From CAXBYZ01 sp043826085 (lineage in GTDB: Bacteria > Patescibacteriota > Microgenomatia > UBA1400 > CG1-02-47-37): DNA of 9,891 nt. A model generated the notes under the pieces. The model was given only the letters and a program-made list of their open reading frames with translations, did not search any database and was not told where the DNA came from. The stretch covers positions 1 through 9,891 of the forward strand of contig JBDRQW010000048.1 in NCBI GenBank assembly GCA_043826085.1, in the 5' to 3' direction. Each line of letters starts with the position of its first letter. The stretch's first letter is position 1. Made by a program: the position numbers and the translations under genes. Shown here one piece after another: positions 1 through 5,963 of the stretch.

Positions 1-1622
1 TTCCATTCGTTTTTGTCGAGAGTGTAGACAAGATCAAGGGGCTGATTGGATACTAAATCTTTAGCTAGATGACCTAAATTAAAGGCAATGGCGTCTAACT
101 TCAAGGTTGGACCTTGAAGGCTTAACTTAAGGTGTTTTTGGTCTTGACCAACAGTACGAAATTCGAAAAGTTTGACTTGTTTACTAATAAAAAGTGGGGT
201 CTTGTTGTCAAAACCGCTAGGTTCAAGTTTTTCTAAGTCACTCCATAAATCCCAGTTAATATCTGATAACTTTAGTTCACAGTCAATATTGATACTAGGG
301 GTAAGTTGTTCCTGAGTAAGTTCTTTTTCGGCTAAATCTTCCAGTTTTTTTTGAACTTTTTCCAAATTAACATTTTTAACAGTAAAACCGGCGGCCATTT
401 CATGCCCACCATGCTCTTCAATTAAGTCTTCCATACTTCTAATGGCTTTTAAAACATTAAAACCTTTAATTGATCTAGCAGAAGCTTTTGAAAATTCCTC
501 CCCCATTGAAACAACAAAGGCCGGTTTATAAAACTTTTCCACTAAACGACTGGCAACCAAACCGACTATACCTTGGTGATATGATTGATGACTGACAAAA
601 ATTAGTTTTTTATTTGGTTGATTATGTTTTATCCATTGGTCTTTAGCGTGCAAGTACATCTCCAGAGTTTTGTCTTGCCTATCTATATTGGTTTGATTTA
701 AAATGCCAGCTAGACTAGTAGCTTTTTCTTGATTATTTGTACAAAGAAGTCTTAGTGAATCTAGGGCGTGTTCAAGTCTGGCCATGGCATTTAACCGAGG
801 AGCTAAAATAAAACCAACTTGATAAGTAATAAGGTTTTTAAGATCGACTTTGGAAATAATAGCTAAAGCATTAAGGCCAATTCGTTTTGATTTTTTTAAA
901 GATTCTAAACCAAATTTAACTAAAGAGCGGTTAACTTTAGTTAAAGGAACCATATCGGCAATGGTACCAATGGCGACTAATTCTAAAGAAGTTTCTAGAT
1001 TTTTTAACTCACGAGCTAAAAACCAAGCCACGCCAACGCCGGCTAATTTAGTGGTGTGAATGATACTTAAGGCTTTGGGATAAATTGGTTTATTATTTTT
1101 GGTTTTTGGTTGATGATGGTCGGTGACGATAATGTCAATTCCCTTTTTGATAGCATAGTCGGTGCCTTTAAAAGAAGAAATACCGTTATCAACGGTGATA
1201 ATTAACTGACAGGGTCTGACCCTGTCAGTGAGAATTTGGTCGATGCCGGCTGGAGAAAGGCCTCTAACTTTATCTATTCTGCCGGGAATGTAGGGCATTA
1301 CTTTGGCTTTAAGACTATGAAGGGTTTCCCATAAAACAGCGGTGGAAGTAATGCCGTCGGCATCATAATCGCCATATATATAAATAGATTCTTTATTCTT
1401 AATGGCTTTTTTGATTCTAGTAACGGCTTTTTTTAAATTAAGCTTATTAATGCCAACATCTTCCGGTTTAATTTTGTAAGGATTGATGGGGTTTAGAAAT
1501 TCTTTTTGGGCTGGCTTGGTAGTTATATCTCGATTGGATAAAATAGCAGAGATAATTTCCTGACGTCTTTTTTTTGGATCAGTAGCTTTTATTTTTGATT
1601 TGATTTTTATTATCTTATTCAT
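1..1622 (-). CDS. recJ: Single-stranded-DNA-specific 5'-3' exonuclease RecJ (3' end cut off by window)
   Basis: RecJ degrades single-stranded DNA 5' to 3' in recombination and repair, using a DHH-family metal centre. 540 codons are visible and the reading frame runs off the left edge, so the stop is missing. The DHH domain shows YGDYDADG (residues 83-90), TVDNG (143-147) and TDHH (167-170), followed by AIGTIADMVPL (217-227) and APRLNAMARL (274-283). The DHHA1 domain shows HQGIVGLVASRL (349-360), ARSIKGFN (382-389) and GGHEMAAG (405-412). The C-terminal OB-like RecJ domain is seen in FDNKTPLF (471-478) and HLKL (497-500). The ATG at 1622 is chosen because it precedes the family N-terminus and lies only 20 bp from the divergent start at 1643. 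Residues 132-139 are encoded by a perfect 23-bp palindrome, and residues 502-508 by a 21-bp one; both look like repeat insertions or relics. Confidence 0.95.
   Translation of the reverse strand, partial: MNKIIKIKSKIKATDPKKRRQEIISAILSNRDITTKPAQKEFLNPINPYKIKPEDVGINKLNLKKAVTRIKKAIKNKESIYIYGDYDADGITSTAVLWETLHSLKAKVMPYIPGRIDKVRGLSPAGIDQILTDRVRPCQLIITVDNGISSFKGTDYAIKKGIDIIVTDHHQPKTKNNKPIYPKALSIIHTTKLAGVGVAWFLARELKNLETSLELVAIGTIADMVPLTKVNRSLVKFGLESLKKSKRIGLNALAIISKVDLKNLITYQVGFILAPRLNAMARLEHALDSLRLLCTNNQEKATSLAGILNQTNIDRQDKTLEMYLHAKDQWIKHNQPNKKLIFVSHQSYHQGIVGLVASRLVEKFYKPAFVVSMGEEFSKASARSIKGFNVLKAIRSMEDLIEEHGGHEMAAGFTVKNVNLEKVQKKLEDLAEKELTQEQLTPSINIDCELKLSDINWDLWSDLEKLEPSGFDNKTPLFISKQVKLFEFRTVGQDQKHLKLSLQGPTLKLDAIAFNLGHLAKDLVSNQPLDLVYTLDKNEW
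99..119. repeat. Family A palindrome, copy 1 (inside recJ)
   Basis: Perfect inverted repeat with 9-bp arms CTTCAAGGT and ACCTTGAAG around a 3-nt TGG centre. Its 15-nt core at 102-116 (CAAGGTTGGACCTTG) aligns without gaps to the core at 1210-1224 with four differences, two of which (positions 3 and 13) are compensatory. On the minus strand it encodes LQGPTLK of RecJ (residues 502-508), resembling the LQGETLQ encoded by copy 3. RecJ homologues carry a linker of similar length here, so this may be native sequence rather than an insertion. Confidence 0.5.
1206..1228. repeat. Family A palindrome, copy 2 (in frame inside recJ)
   Basis: Perfect inverted repeat: 11-bp arms CTGACAGGGTC and GACCCTGTCAG around a single T. 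It is read in frame as residues 132-139 of RecJ (T-D-R-V-R-P-C-Q), immediately before the conserved strand LIITVDNG. From what I know of the family, a shorter and less charged connector is expected at this point, so the segment looks inserted. Its 15-nt core (1210-1224) is shared with the palindromes at 102-116, 2030-2044 and 3017-3031. Confidence 0.75.
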
Positions 1623-1628
1623 AACGGT

Positions 1629-1634
1629 TATAAT
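1629..1634 (+). promoter_or_regulatory. -10 box for the CCA/poly(A) polymerase gene
   Basis: A perfect TATAAT ends 8 nt before the ATG at 1643. No Shine-Dalgarno lies between them and no convincing -35 is seen at 16-18 nt. With a normal -10 to start-site distance, transcription would begin at or next to the ATG, giving a leaderless mRNA. Confidence 0.6.
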
Positions 1635-1637
1635 CTT

Positions 1638-1643
1638 ATTATA
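1638..1643 (-). promoter_or_regulatory. Candidate -10 box for recJ
   Basis: On the minus strand TATAAT lies 15 nt before the recJ ATG at 1622. A TAAGAT at 1638-1633 is an alternative. It shares the 20-bp gap with the opposing promoter, so the two polymerases would compete for the same DNA. No Shine-Dalgarno is visible before recJ. Confidence 0.4.
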
Positions 1644-3004
1644 TGAAAGTTAAGCTACCTAGGCTAGTAATTAAGGTGATGAAAGTGCTGGAGAAAGCCG
1701 GATTTGAAGTATATGTGGTGGGGGGAGCGGTTCGAGATTTACTAAGTAAAACTAAAGTTTATGACTGGGATTTTACTACTAATGCTAAACCGGAAGAAAT
1801 TATGAAACTTTTTGAAGATAGTTTTTATGATAATGCTTTTGGAACAGTCGGAGTAGCGGAAAAACATTTGGGGGGCAAGGGCGATGGGGTGTTTGAGATA
1901 ACTACATTTAGAAGTGAGAGTAGTTATAGTGATAAGAGGCGGCCGGATAAGGTAGTTTGGGGAAATAGTTTGAAGGAAGATTTAAAGCGAAGAGATTTTA
2001 CGATTAATGCAATGGCGATAAAGTGCCTGCAGGGAGAGACCCTGCAGGTGGAGATAATTGATCCGTTTAATGGACAAAAAGATTTGAAAGATAAGTTAGT
2101 GAGAGCAGTGGGCGAGGCGGATAAACGATTTAATGAAGATGCTTTAAGAATGATGAGGGCGATTAGAATTGCGGCTCAACTTGGGTTTAGTATTGAAGAA
2201 AAAACTCTAAAAGCTATTGGTAAAAATTCCAGTTTAATTAATCAAATTGCTATGGAAAGAGTGAGGGATGAGTTTATAAAAATAATTGCTTCGCATTATC
2301 CCAAAGACGGAGTGTTGATGTTGTTTAGTGGCGGATTATTAGAACATATTGCACCTGAATTAATTAAAACTCGAGGGGTTGAGCAAGCCGGGCATCACAC
2401 TAAAGATGTATGGAATCATTCTATTGATGCCTTGGAAGCTTGTCCGTCCCCTAACCCAATTGTAAGAATGGCTACTTTGCTTCATGATATTGGTAAACCT
2501 AAATCAAATATGGATCGAGGGGAGGGTAAAGAAATTACTTTTTATAATCATGAAGTAATTGGGGCTCGAATGGTTAAGGTAATTGCCAGGCGCTTAAAGA
2601 TGAGTAAAAAAGAAATTGATTTGTTGTGGCTGCTGGTTCGCTGGCACATGTTTGCTTATGACACTCATATGACTGATAAGGCGATTAGAAGATTCATTCG
2701 AAGAATCGGGGTTGAGAATATTGACAACATGATGAGTTTGAGAGTTGGTGATCGGGTGGGAGGCGGAACTAAAGCAACTAGTTGGAGGCTTGAAGAATTA
2801 AAGAAAAGAGTTGAAAAAGTTCAATACACACCAATGCAAGTGAAAGATTTGAAAATTTCGGGTCATGATGTGATGAAGATTTTGAAGATAAAAGGGGGAA
2901 GAAAAGTCGGCGAGGTTTTAAGTAAACTTTTTGATGAGGTGATGGAAGATAGTGAGAAAAATGAAAGAGAGTATTTGTTAAAACGGGTTAAGGAGATGAA
3001 GTGA
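1643..3004 (+). CDS. CCA tRNA nucleotidyltransferase / poly(A) polymerase family protein with HD domain
   Basis: A class II nucleotidyltransferase of 453 aa that most likely adds or repairs the 3'-CCA of tRNA in the cytoplasm; a poly(A) polymerase role cannot be excluded from sequence. The head domain has VGGAVRDLL (26-34), the metal-binding D-x-D as DWD (41-43) and RRDFTINAMA (116-125). Next comes the RNA-binding element RFNEDALRMMRAIRIAAQLGF (residues 162-182). A C-terminal HD phosphohydrolase domain has HHTKDVWNHS (251-260) and LLHDIGKP (279-286), with further histidines at 303 and 335. Residues 128-136 (CLQGETLQV) are encoded by a palindrome and interrupt the usual short link between INAMA and the IDPFNG motif. 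The ATG at 1643 follows TATAAT by 8 nt with no Shine-Dalgarno. Confidence 0.93.
   Translation: MKVKLPRLVIKVMKVLEKAGFEVYVVGGAVRDLLSKTKVYDWDFTTNAKPEEIMKLFEDSFYDNAFGTVGVAEKHLGGKGDGVFEITTFRSESSYSDKRRPDKVVWGNSLKEDLKRRDFTINAMAIKCLQGETLQVEIIDPFNGQKDLKDKLVRAVGEADKRFNEDALRMMRAIRIAAQLGFSIEEKTLKAIGKNSSLINQIAMERVRDEFIKIIASHYPKDGVLMLFSGGLLEHIAPELIKTRGVEQAGHHTKDVWNHSIDALEACPSPNPIVRMATLLHDIGKPKSNMDRGEGKEITFYNHEVIGARMVKVIARRLKMSKKEIDLLWLLVRWHMFAYDTHMTDKAIRRFIRRIGVENIDNMMSLRVGDRVGGGTKATSWRLEELKKRVEKVQYTPMQVKDLKISGHDVMKILKIKGGRKVGEVLSKLFDEVMEDSEKNEREYLLKRVKEMK
2026..2048. repeat. Family A palindrome, copy 3 (in frame inside the polymerase gene)
   Basis: Inverted repeat with 9-bp arms CCTGCAGGG and CCCTGCAGG around AGAGA. 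It is read in frame as residues 128-136 of the nucleotidyltransferase, between INAMAIK and IIDPFNG, where homologues usually have only a few residues. Its 15-nt core, CAGGGAGAGACCCTG (2030-2044), matches the family A pattern and is of exactly equal length. Confidence 0.75.
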
Positions 3005-3014
3005 GTTAACAGAG

Positions 3015-3033
3015 TGCAGGGACCGTCCTTGTG
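3015..3033. repeat. Family A palindrome, copy 4 (degenerate, between convergent genes)
   Basis: The core CAGGGACCGTCCTTG (3017-3031) forms a stem that is complete if G-U pairs are allowed: GCAGGGAC, a single C, then GTCCTTGT. It fills most of the 35-bp gap between the stop codons of the convergent genes ending at 3004 and 3040. It could help stop transcription on both strands, but no U-run follows directly on either side, so a terminator is not claimed. Confidence 0.5.
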
Positions 3034-3039
3034 AATGTG

Positions 3040-3612
3040 TCAATTTTGTTGGCGATATGGATCTAATAAATATTCAACTTTGTATTGAGTAAAAATATCA
3101 TTATCAATTTCTCTTTGATCACGAAATTCTATAAAGTTCCTTAAACAATCATTAAACATTAGCTTGCCTTTAAACATTATCCCCTCAGCTCTTTCTTGAG
3201 CATTAACAAAATTACCAATACCAGAAGTCCAATTTTTTGAAGCTGGGCTATTAGCTAAGTTTTCTAATCCCTGAAAGCCAACTTCAACCCACAACAATGC
3301 TTTAAATACTTGCTGACTACTCCATTTGTACCATTCTGCCGATTTTTCCCATTTTTCTTTTTTTTCATAAAATTTTGAAAGACTAATTCCATCATCAGTT
3401 GAGAGAATTACTGTGTCAACCCTTAAACGTGGAAAAACTATTCTCCTTTTTATCTGACCAGGTTTACTAGAAAATAGTTCCCAGACTAATTTAGGTGGAA
3501 TTATTCGGCTTATTCTTTCAATTACTGGAAATAACTCTTTTCTTAACTCTATTCTAACACCAGGATCTTGATCTGGTATAAAACCATTTAAATTGTCAAT
3601 TTTCTCATTCAT
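3040..3612 (-). CDS. Hypothetical protein, 190 aa, family not recognised
   Basis: I do not recognise this protein. It is soluble-looking and rich in charged and aromatic residues, with no signal peptide, membrane segment or obvious catalytic motif. The central part (about residues 78-165) is Trp-rich and probably mostly helical (EKKEKWEKSAEWYKWSSQQ, residues 83-101), followed by a segment with ENLANSPASKNW and a C-terminal half with FRDQREIDND. It stands alone on the minus strand, convergent with the polymerase gene. Its own extended -10 box lies 7 nt before the ATG, so it appears to be a single-gene, probably leaderless transcript. The frame is intact over its whole length and has a good promoter, so I think it is a real gene. 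It may be accessory. Confidence 0.75.
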   Translation of the reverse strand: MNEKIDNLNGFIPDQDPGVRIELRKELFPVIERISRIIPPKLVWELFSSKPGQIKRRIVFPRLRVDTVILSTDDGISLSKFYEKKEKWEKSAEWYKWSSQQVFKALLWVEVGFQGLENLANSPASKNWTSGIGNFVNAQERAEGIMFKGKLMFNDCLRNFIEFRDQREIDNDIFTQYKVEYLLDPYRQQN

Positions 3613-3619
3613 GCTTGTG

Positions 3620-3628
3620 ATTATACCA
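3620..3628 (-). promoter_or_regulatory. Extended -10 promoter of the 190-aa gene
   Basis: On the minus strand this reads TGGTATAAT, an extended -10 (TGn plus TATAAT). The TATAAT ends 7 nt before the ATG at 3612. No Shine-Dalgarno is present and the -35 region is weak, as expected for an extended -10. The start point would fall at about the ATG, predicting a leaderless mRNA. Confidence 0.6.
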
Positions 3629-3683
3629 AATCTATCCTTAATATTAAACCTATAGGCTTTTACTTACCTATTTTTTGATTTTA

Positions 3684-3714
3684 TCTCCTCCCAGAGAACG
3701 AGGGGGGGGTGAGG
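3684..3714. repeat. Degenerate GC-rich palindrome with an 8-G run
   Basis: This is a GC-rich island in the otherwise AT-rich ~100-bp gap between the phosphatase stop (3715) and the 190-aa gene. It contains CTCCTCCC, a short spacer, then eight consecutive G (3702-3709) and TGAGG, so imperfect pairing between the C-rich and G-rich sides is possible. It may be a decayed palindromic element like those elsewhere in the window. It lies just downstream of the phosphatase stop but has no U-run in the right place for an intrinsic terminator. Confidence 0.35.
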
Positions 3715-4299
3715 TTAATAGTTTAGTGGGGAAAAATGTTTTAGGGTGGTGTTTTCAAAATCAAACTTTGCTAAGCCACCTTTGGGAATATAGGTTTGAC
3801 TATCTTGAAAATAATTATTAATATCATTGGTAGCTAATCCGTAAATTATAGCCATACAGGGATCACCGTGAGAAACGAGTAGAACATTTTGATCTTTATG
3901 TTTTTCTAAAACTCTTTGAAATAATTTATTAGCGCGTTTGAAAATTTCATCAAGTGTTTCTCCCTTATTTTTTATATGATAAGGATGCCTAAATGTAATA
4001 AACTTTTTATTTTTAAATTTTTTAAGATTCATGCCTTGAAATGGTGATCTTGTTTCAAGAATTAATTTAGAAAAGCGAAGCTTAAGGTTTAATTTTTCAG
4101 CAATAATTTCTGCAGTTTGCTTGGTACGCAAAAGGGGGCTGGAGTAAATTACGGTAATATTTTTGTTAAATAAATAGTGAGCGATTTGATTTGATTGGGC
4201 CTTCCCTTTTTTGCTTAAAGGAATTCTTTTTGTTCTAAACGGAATGATTTTATCCGGATTTTCATATTCACCGTGACGGGCTAAGTAAATGATTGTCAT
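3715..4299 (-). CDS. Histidine phosphatase (phosphoglycerate mutase-like) family protein
   Basis: A 194-aa branch 1 histidine phosphatase. The catalytic RHG is at residues 8-10 (IIYLARHGEYEN), a second phosphate-binding arginine is in YSSPLLRTKQTAE (52-64), the probable acid/base glutamate is in LETR (81-84), and the second catalytic histidine is in LLVSHGDP (140-147). Such enzymes hydrolyse or transfer phosphate on small molecules or proteins; the sequence does not give the substrate. The frame extends upstream to a GTG at 4320, but that codon lies inside a palindromic repeat. The ATG at 4299 puts the RHG at the usual distance from the N-terminus. An AGAGGT Shine-Dalgarno (4315-4310), supplied by the repeat, lies 10 nt before it. 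It is last in the minus-strand run, after the transposase gene. Confidence 0.9.
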   Translation of the reverse strand: MTIIYLARHGEYENPDKIIPFRTKRIPLSKKGKAQSNQIAHYLFNKNITVIYSSPLLRTKQTAEIIAEKLNLKLRFSKLILETRSPFQGMNLKKFKNKKFITFRHPYHIKNKGETLDEIFKRANKLFQRVLEKHKDQNVLLVSHGDPCMAIIYGLATNDINNYFQDSQTYIPKGGLAKFDFENTTLKHFSPLNY

Positions 4300-4308
4300 A
4301 AATTTATT

Positions 4309-4336
4309 TACCTCTATCACACCTTAGAGGTGTGAT
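4309..4336. repeat. Family B REP-like unit, copy 1
   Basis: A 28-bp unit made of the foot TACCTCT and a perfect 9-3-9 hairpin: ATCACACCT, TAG, AGGTGTGAT (4316-4336). It is identical to the unit at 5047-5074, and the two bracket the RAYT gene in the same orientation. It sits directly after the RAYT stop codon (TAA at 4339-4341). On the minus strand its foot reads AGAGGTA and forms the ribosome-binding site of the phosphatase gene. RAYT enzymes typically recognise a hairpin together with a short motif at its foot, which fits this arrangement. Confidence 0.85.
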
Positions 4337-4338
4337 GT

Positions 4339-5022
4339 TTATTCTTCGAAGTCGATCATGACTTTTTTGATACTTTGAAGATTTCTTTGGTGGTCGGAGT
4401 GGTCGCGAACAAAGTTTTGATATGAATTTTTTGATTTATAATAACTTAATACTATATCCTTGTGGCATAAACTTTTAATGTTTGGATTTATGTATTCTGG
4501 GTATGATGAATATTGATACTGATTTAAACTATTGATATTAGTGATAATATTCGAGCTAAATGGATTAAGGTGAATATAACGTGATACGTGAAGTAATTGA
4601 TTATCGTTTTTAATCAAAACTGATTTAAATTTTCCCTGAAAAATTGGTCCGATTCTTTTATTTTTGGTGTTAAAAAAGCGTGTGTAACTATTAGCAAATT
4701 TACTCATAAAAGTAGAAATGCCATTATCGGTTAATTGTTTTATAAGTAAATGATAATGGTTGGGCATTAAACAATATGCAATGATCTCCACCAAAAAATC
4801 AGATTGCTGTCTTAGTAAATCAAGCATTTCTACTCTTTTGTTTTGAGTTTGTCTAATAAAATATGAATATCGTAAAGATAGGTTCTGATTTTGATAATAT
4901 AAAAATGCTTCAATCGCTCTTTGATAGTAAGAATTATTTAAAAAAATCGGCATTGAAGCAACGCCACGATTAACAACATGGTAAATGTGTTCTGTTACTA
5001 GCGGAGTTTTTCTACCGGGCAT
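4339..5022 (-). CDS. REP-associated tyrosine transposase (RAYT, HUH/Y1 family)
   Basis: A 227-aa single-domain Y1 transposase of the IS200-like/TnpA_REP group. It shows the early EHIYHVVNRG (11-20), the HUH metal-binding motif as PNHYHLLI (87-94), and the probable nucleophile Tyr113 in NSYTRFF, followed by the RAYT-typical RIGPIFQGKFKSVLI (123-137). These enzymes cut and join single-stranded DNA at REP palindromes. They are usually single-copy and not framed by classical inserted-element ends. Here identical 28-bp palindromic units lie just outside both ends of the gene, making them the obvious substrate. The gene seems intact. It sits between secF and the phosphatase gene on the same strand but has its own TATAAT boxes, so it probably entered a pre-existing gene run. 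Confidence 0.92.
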   Translation of the reverse strand: MPGRKTPLVTEHIYHVVNRGVASMPIFLNNSYYQRAIEAFLYYQNQNLSLRYSYFIRQTQNKRVEMLDLLRQQSDFLVEIIAYCLMPNHYHLLIKQLTDNGISTFMSKFANSYTRFFNTKNKRIGPIFQGKFKSVLIKNDNQLLHVSRYIHLNPFSSNIITNINSLNQYQYSSYPEYINPNIKSLCHKDIVLSYYKSKNSYQNFVRDHSDHQRNLQSIKKVMIDFEE

Positions 5023-5028
5023 GTTTTT

Positions 5029-5045
5029 ATTATAATATTATAGCA
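5029..5045 (-). promoter_or_regulatory. Promoter of the RAYT gene (tandem -10 boxes)
   Basis: On the minus strand an extended -10 TGCTATAAT (5045-5037) is followed by a second TATAAT (5034-5029) ending 6 nt before the ATG at 5022. Either would give a very short or absent leader. The extended box begins two bases after the foot of the family B repeat, and the same TGCTATAAT occurs before the gene at 9700. Confidence 0.55.
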
Positions 5046-5046
5046 C

Positions 5047-5074
5047 TACCTCTATCACACCTTAGAGGTGTGAT
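5047..5074. repeat. Family B REP-like unit, copy 2 (covers the secF stop codon)
   Basis: Identical over 28 bp to the unit at 4309-4336: foot TACCTCT, then the hairpin ATCACACCT, TAG, AGGTGTGAT (5054-5074). The last codons of secF run into it. They encode the terminal Y-H-T-S-K-V, and the stop TGA (5057-5055) lies within the stem. On the minus strand the foot is 25 nt from the RAYT ATG, too far to act as its ribosome-binding site. Confidence 0.85.
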
Positions 5075-5963
5075 ATTTGTTTTTCTTTTGTTCCCAGAGG
5101 ACTAATAGCGGGGCGGCGGTGAAAGTTGATGAGTAAGTACCGGAGATGGTACCGATAAGTAAGGCGAAGACAAACCACTTGGTGGTGACTCCACCTAAAA
5201 GATAAAGGGCTAAAAGCATAAAAATGATGGTGATGGAATTGTTAATAGATCGACCGAGAGTTTCGGTGACAGCTTTGTTGACAAGATCGGTGTAACTTAA
5301 TTTTGGATAAAGCTTGATTGATTCTCTGATACGATCATAGACAACAATGGTGTCATGGACCGAGAAAGATAAAATAGTTAAGACAGCAGTAACAAAAAGA
5401 GCATCGACTTCGACTCCCTTGGTAACACCTAAATAACTAAAGATACCAATGGTAATAAAGGTGTCATGAAGCATGGCTAAAATAGCGCAAACTCCATATT
5501 TTTTGTCTTTAAATCTTGAAGTTACAAAAACCATAATAAAGCCAGCGGCAATAAAAACACCAATAAGGGTTTTTTTGATTAGCTCTTTACCCATAGTGGG
5601 ACCGATGGTTTCAAAACGTTTTTCTTCTACCTCGCCTAAATTGGTTTTAATATTTTGTTTTACAATTTGACTGATTTCTTGATCAAATTGTTGAGCTTTG
5701 ATTAGAAAAGTAAAATCGTTGATTTGCTGAACTTCGTTTAAGTTAATGGTGTCTTTGATAAAATTGGTAACTGAATCAGGGGATAATTCTACGCCGTCTT
5801 TGGGGGTGATAAAAATTTCTAAGATAGTTCCACCTGTAAAATCAACAGCCGGTTTTAAACCATAATTAATTAAAAAGTAAGCTGAAGGAATTAAAAATAT
5901 TAGAGAAAAAATAAAGTAGATGACTTTGTATTTCATGAAGTTAATCATATAATTTTTATCCAA
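5055..5963 (-). CDS. secF: Protein translocase subunit SecF
   Basis: SecF pairs with SecD in the inner membrane and uses the proton gradient to help pull proteins out of SecYEG. Membrane segment 1 is at about residues 13-33, followed by the family motif DFTGG (41-45) and a periplasmic-type domain. GPTMGKEL (121-128) leads into five further membrane segments, with SVHDTIVVYDRIRE (201-214), the SecF counterpart of the usual S-I-N-D-T motif, and GTYSSTF (275-281). The start is a TTG at 5963, overlapping the secD stop by 8 nt with AAGGAG 8 nt upstream; an ATG at 5948 (MINFMKYK) is a plausible alternative. The last six residues and the stop codon lie in a family B repeat. Length (302 aa, or 297) is normal for the family. 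Confidence 0.95.
   Translation of the reverse strand: MDKNYMINFMKYKVIYFIFSLIFLIPSAYFLINYGLKPAVDFTGGTILEIFITPKDGVELSPDSVTNFIKDTINLNEVQQINDFTFLIKAQQFDQEISQIVKQNIKTNLGEVEEKRFETIGPTMGKELIKKTLIGVFIAAGFIMVFVTSRFKDKKYGVCAILAMLHDTFITIGIFSYLGVTKGVEVDALFVTAVLTILSFSVHDTIVVYDRIRESIKLYPKLSYTDLVNKAVTETLGRSINNSITIIFMLLALYLLGGVTTKWFVFALLIGTISGTYSSTFTAAPLLVLWEQKKNKYHTSKV

Noticed and set aside
850..1059. Plus-strand open frame
   Set aside because: Lies opposite recJ, with no recognisable motif or promoter; it is a shadow of the real gene.
1206..3033. Family A copies as a CRISPR array
   Set aside because: The copies are far apart, differ in sequence, are palindromic and lie in genes; there are no regular spacers and no cas genes.
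4300..4320. Longer histidine phosphatase starting at GTG 4320
   Set aside because: The extra seven codons come from the palindromic repeat and its foot. The ATG at 4299 gives the normal N-terminus and has a well-placed AGAGGT.
4316..5074. Family B hairpins as intrinsic terminators
   Set aside because: No U-run follows the hairpin in the transcribed (minus) direction, and the downstream genes lie on the same strand.
5473..5670. Plus-strand open frame opposite secF
   Set aside because: Antisense to conserved SecF codons, with no protein features of its own.
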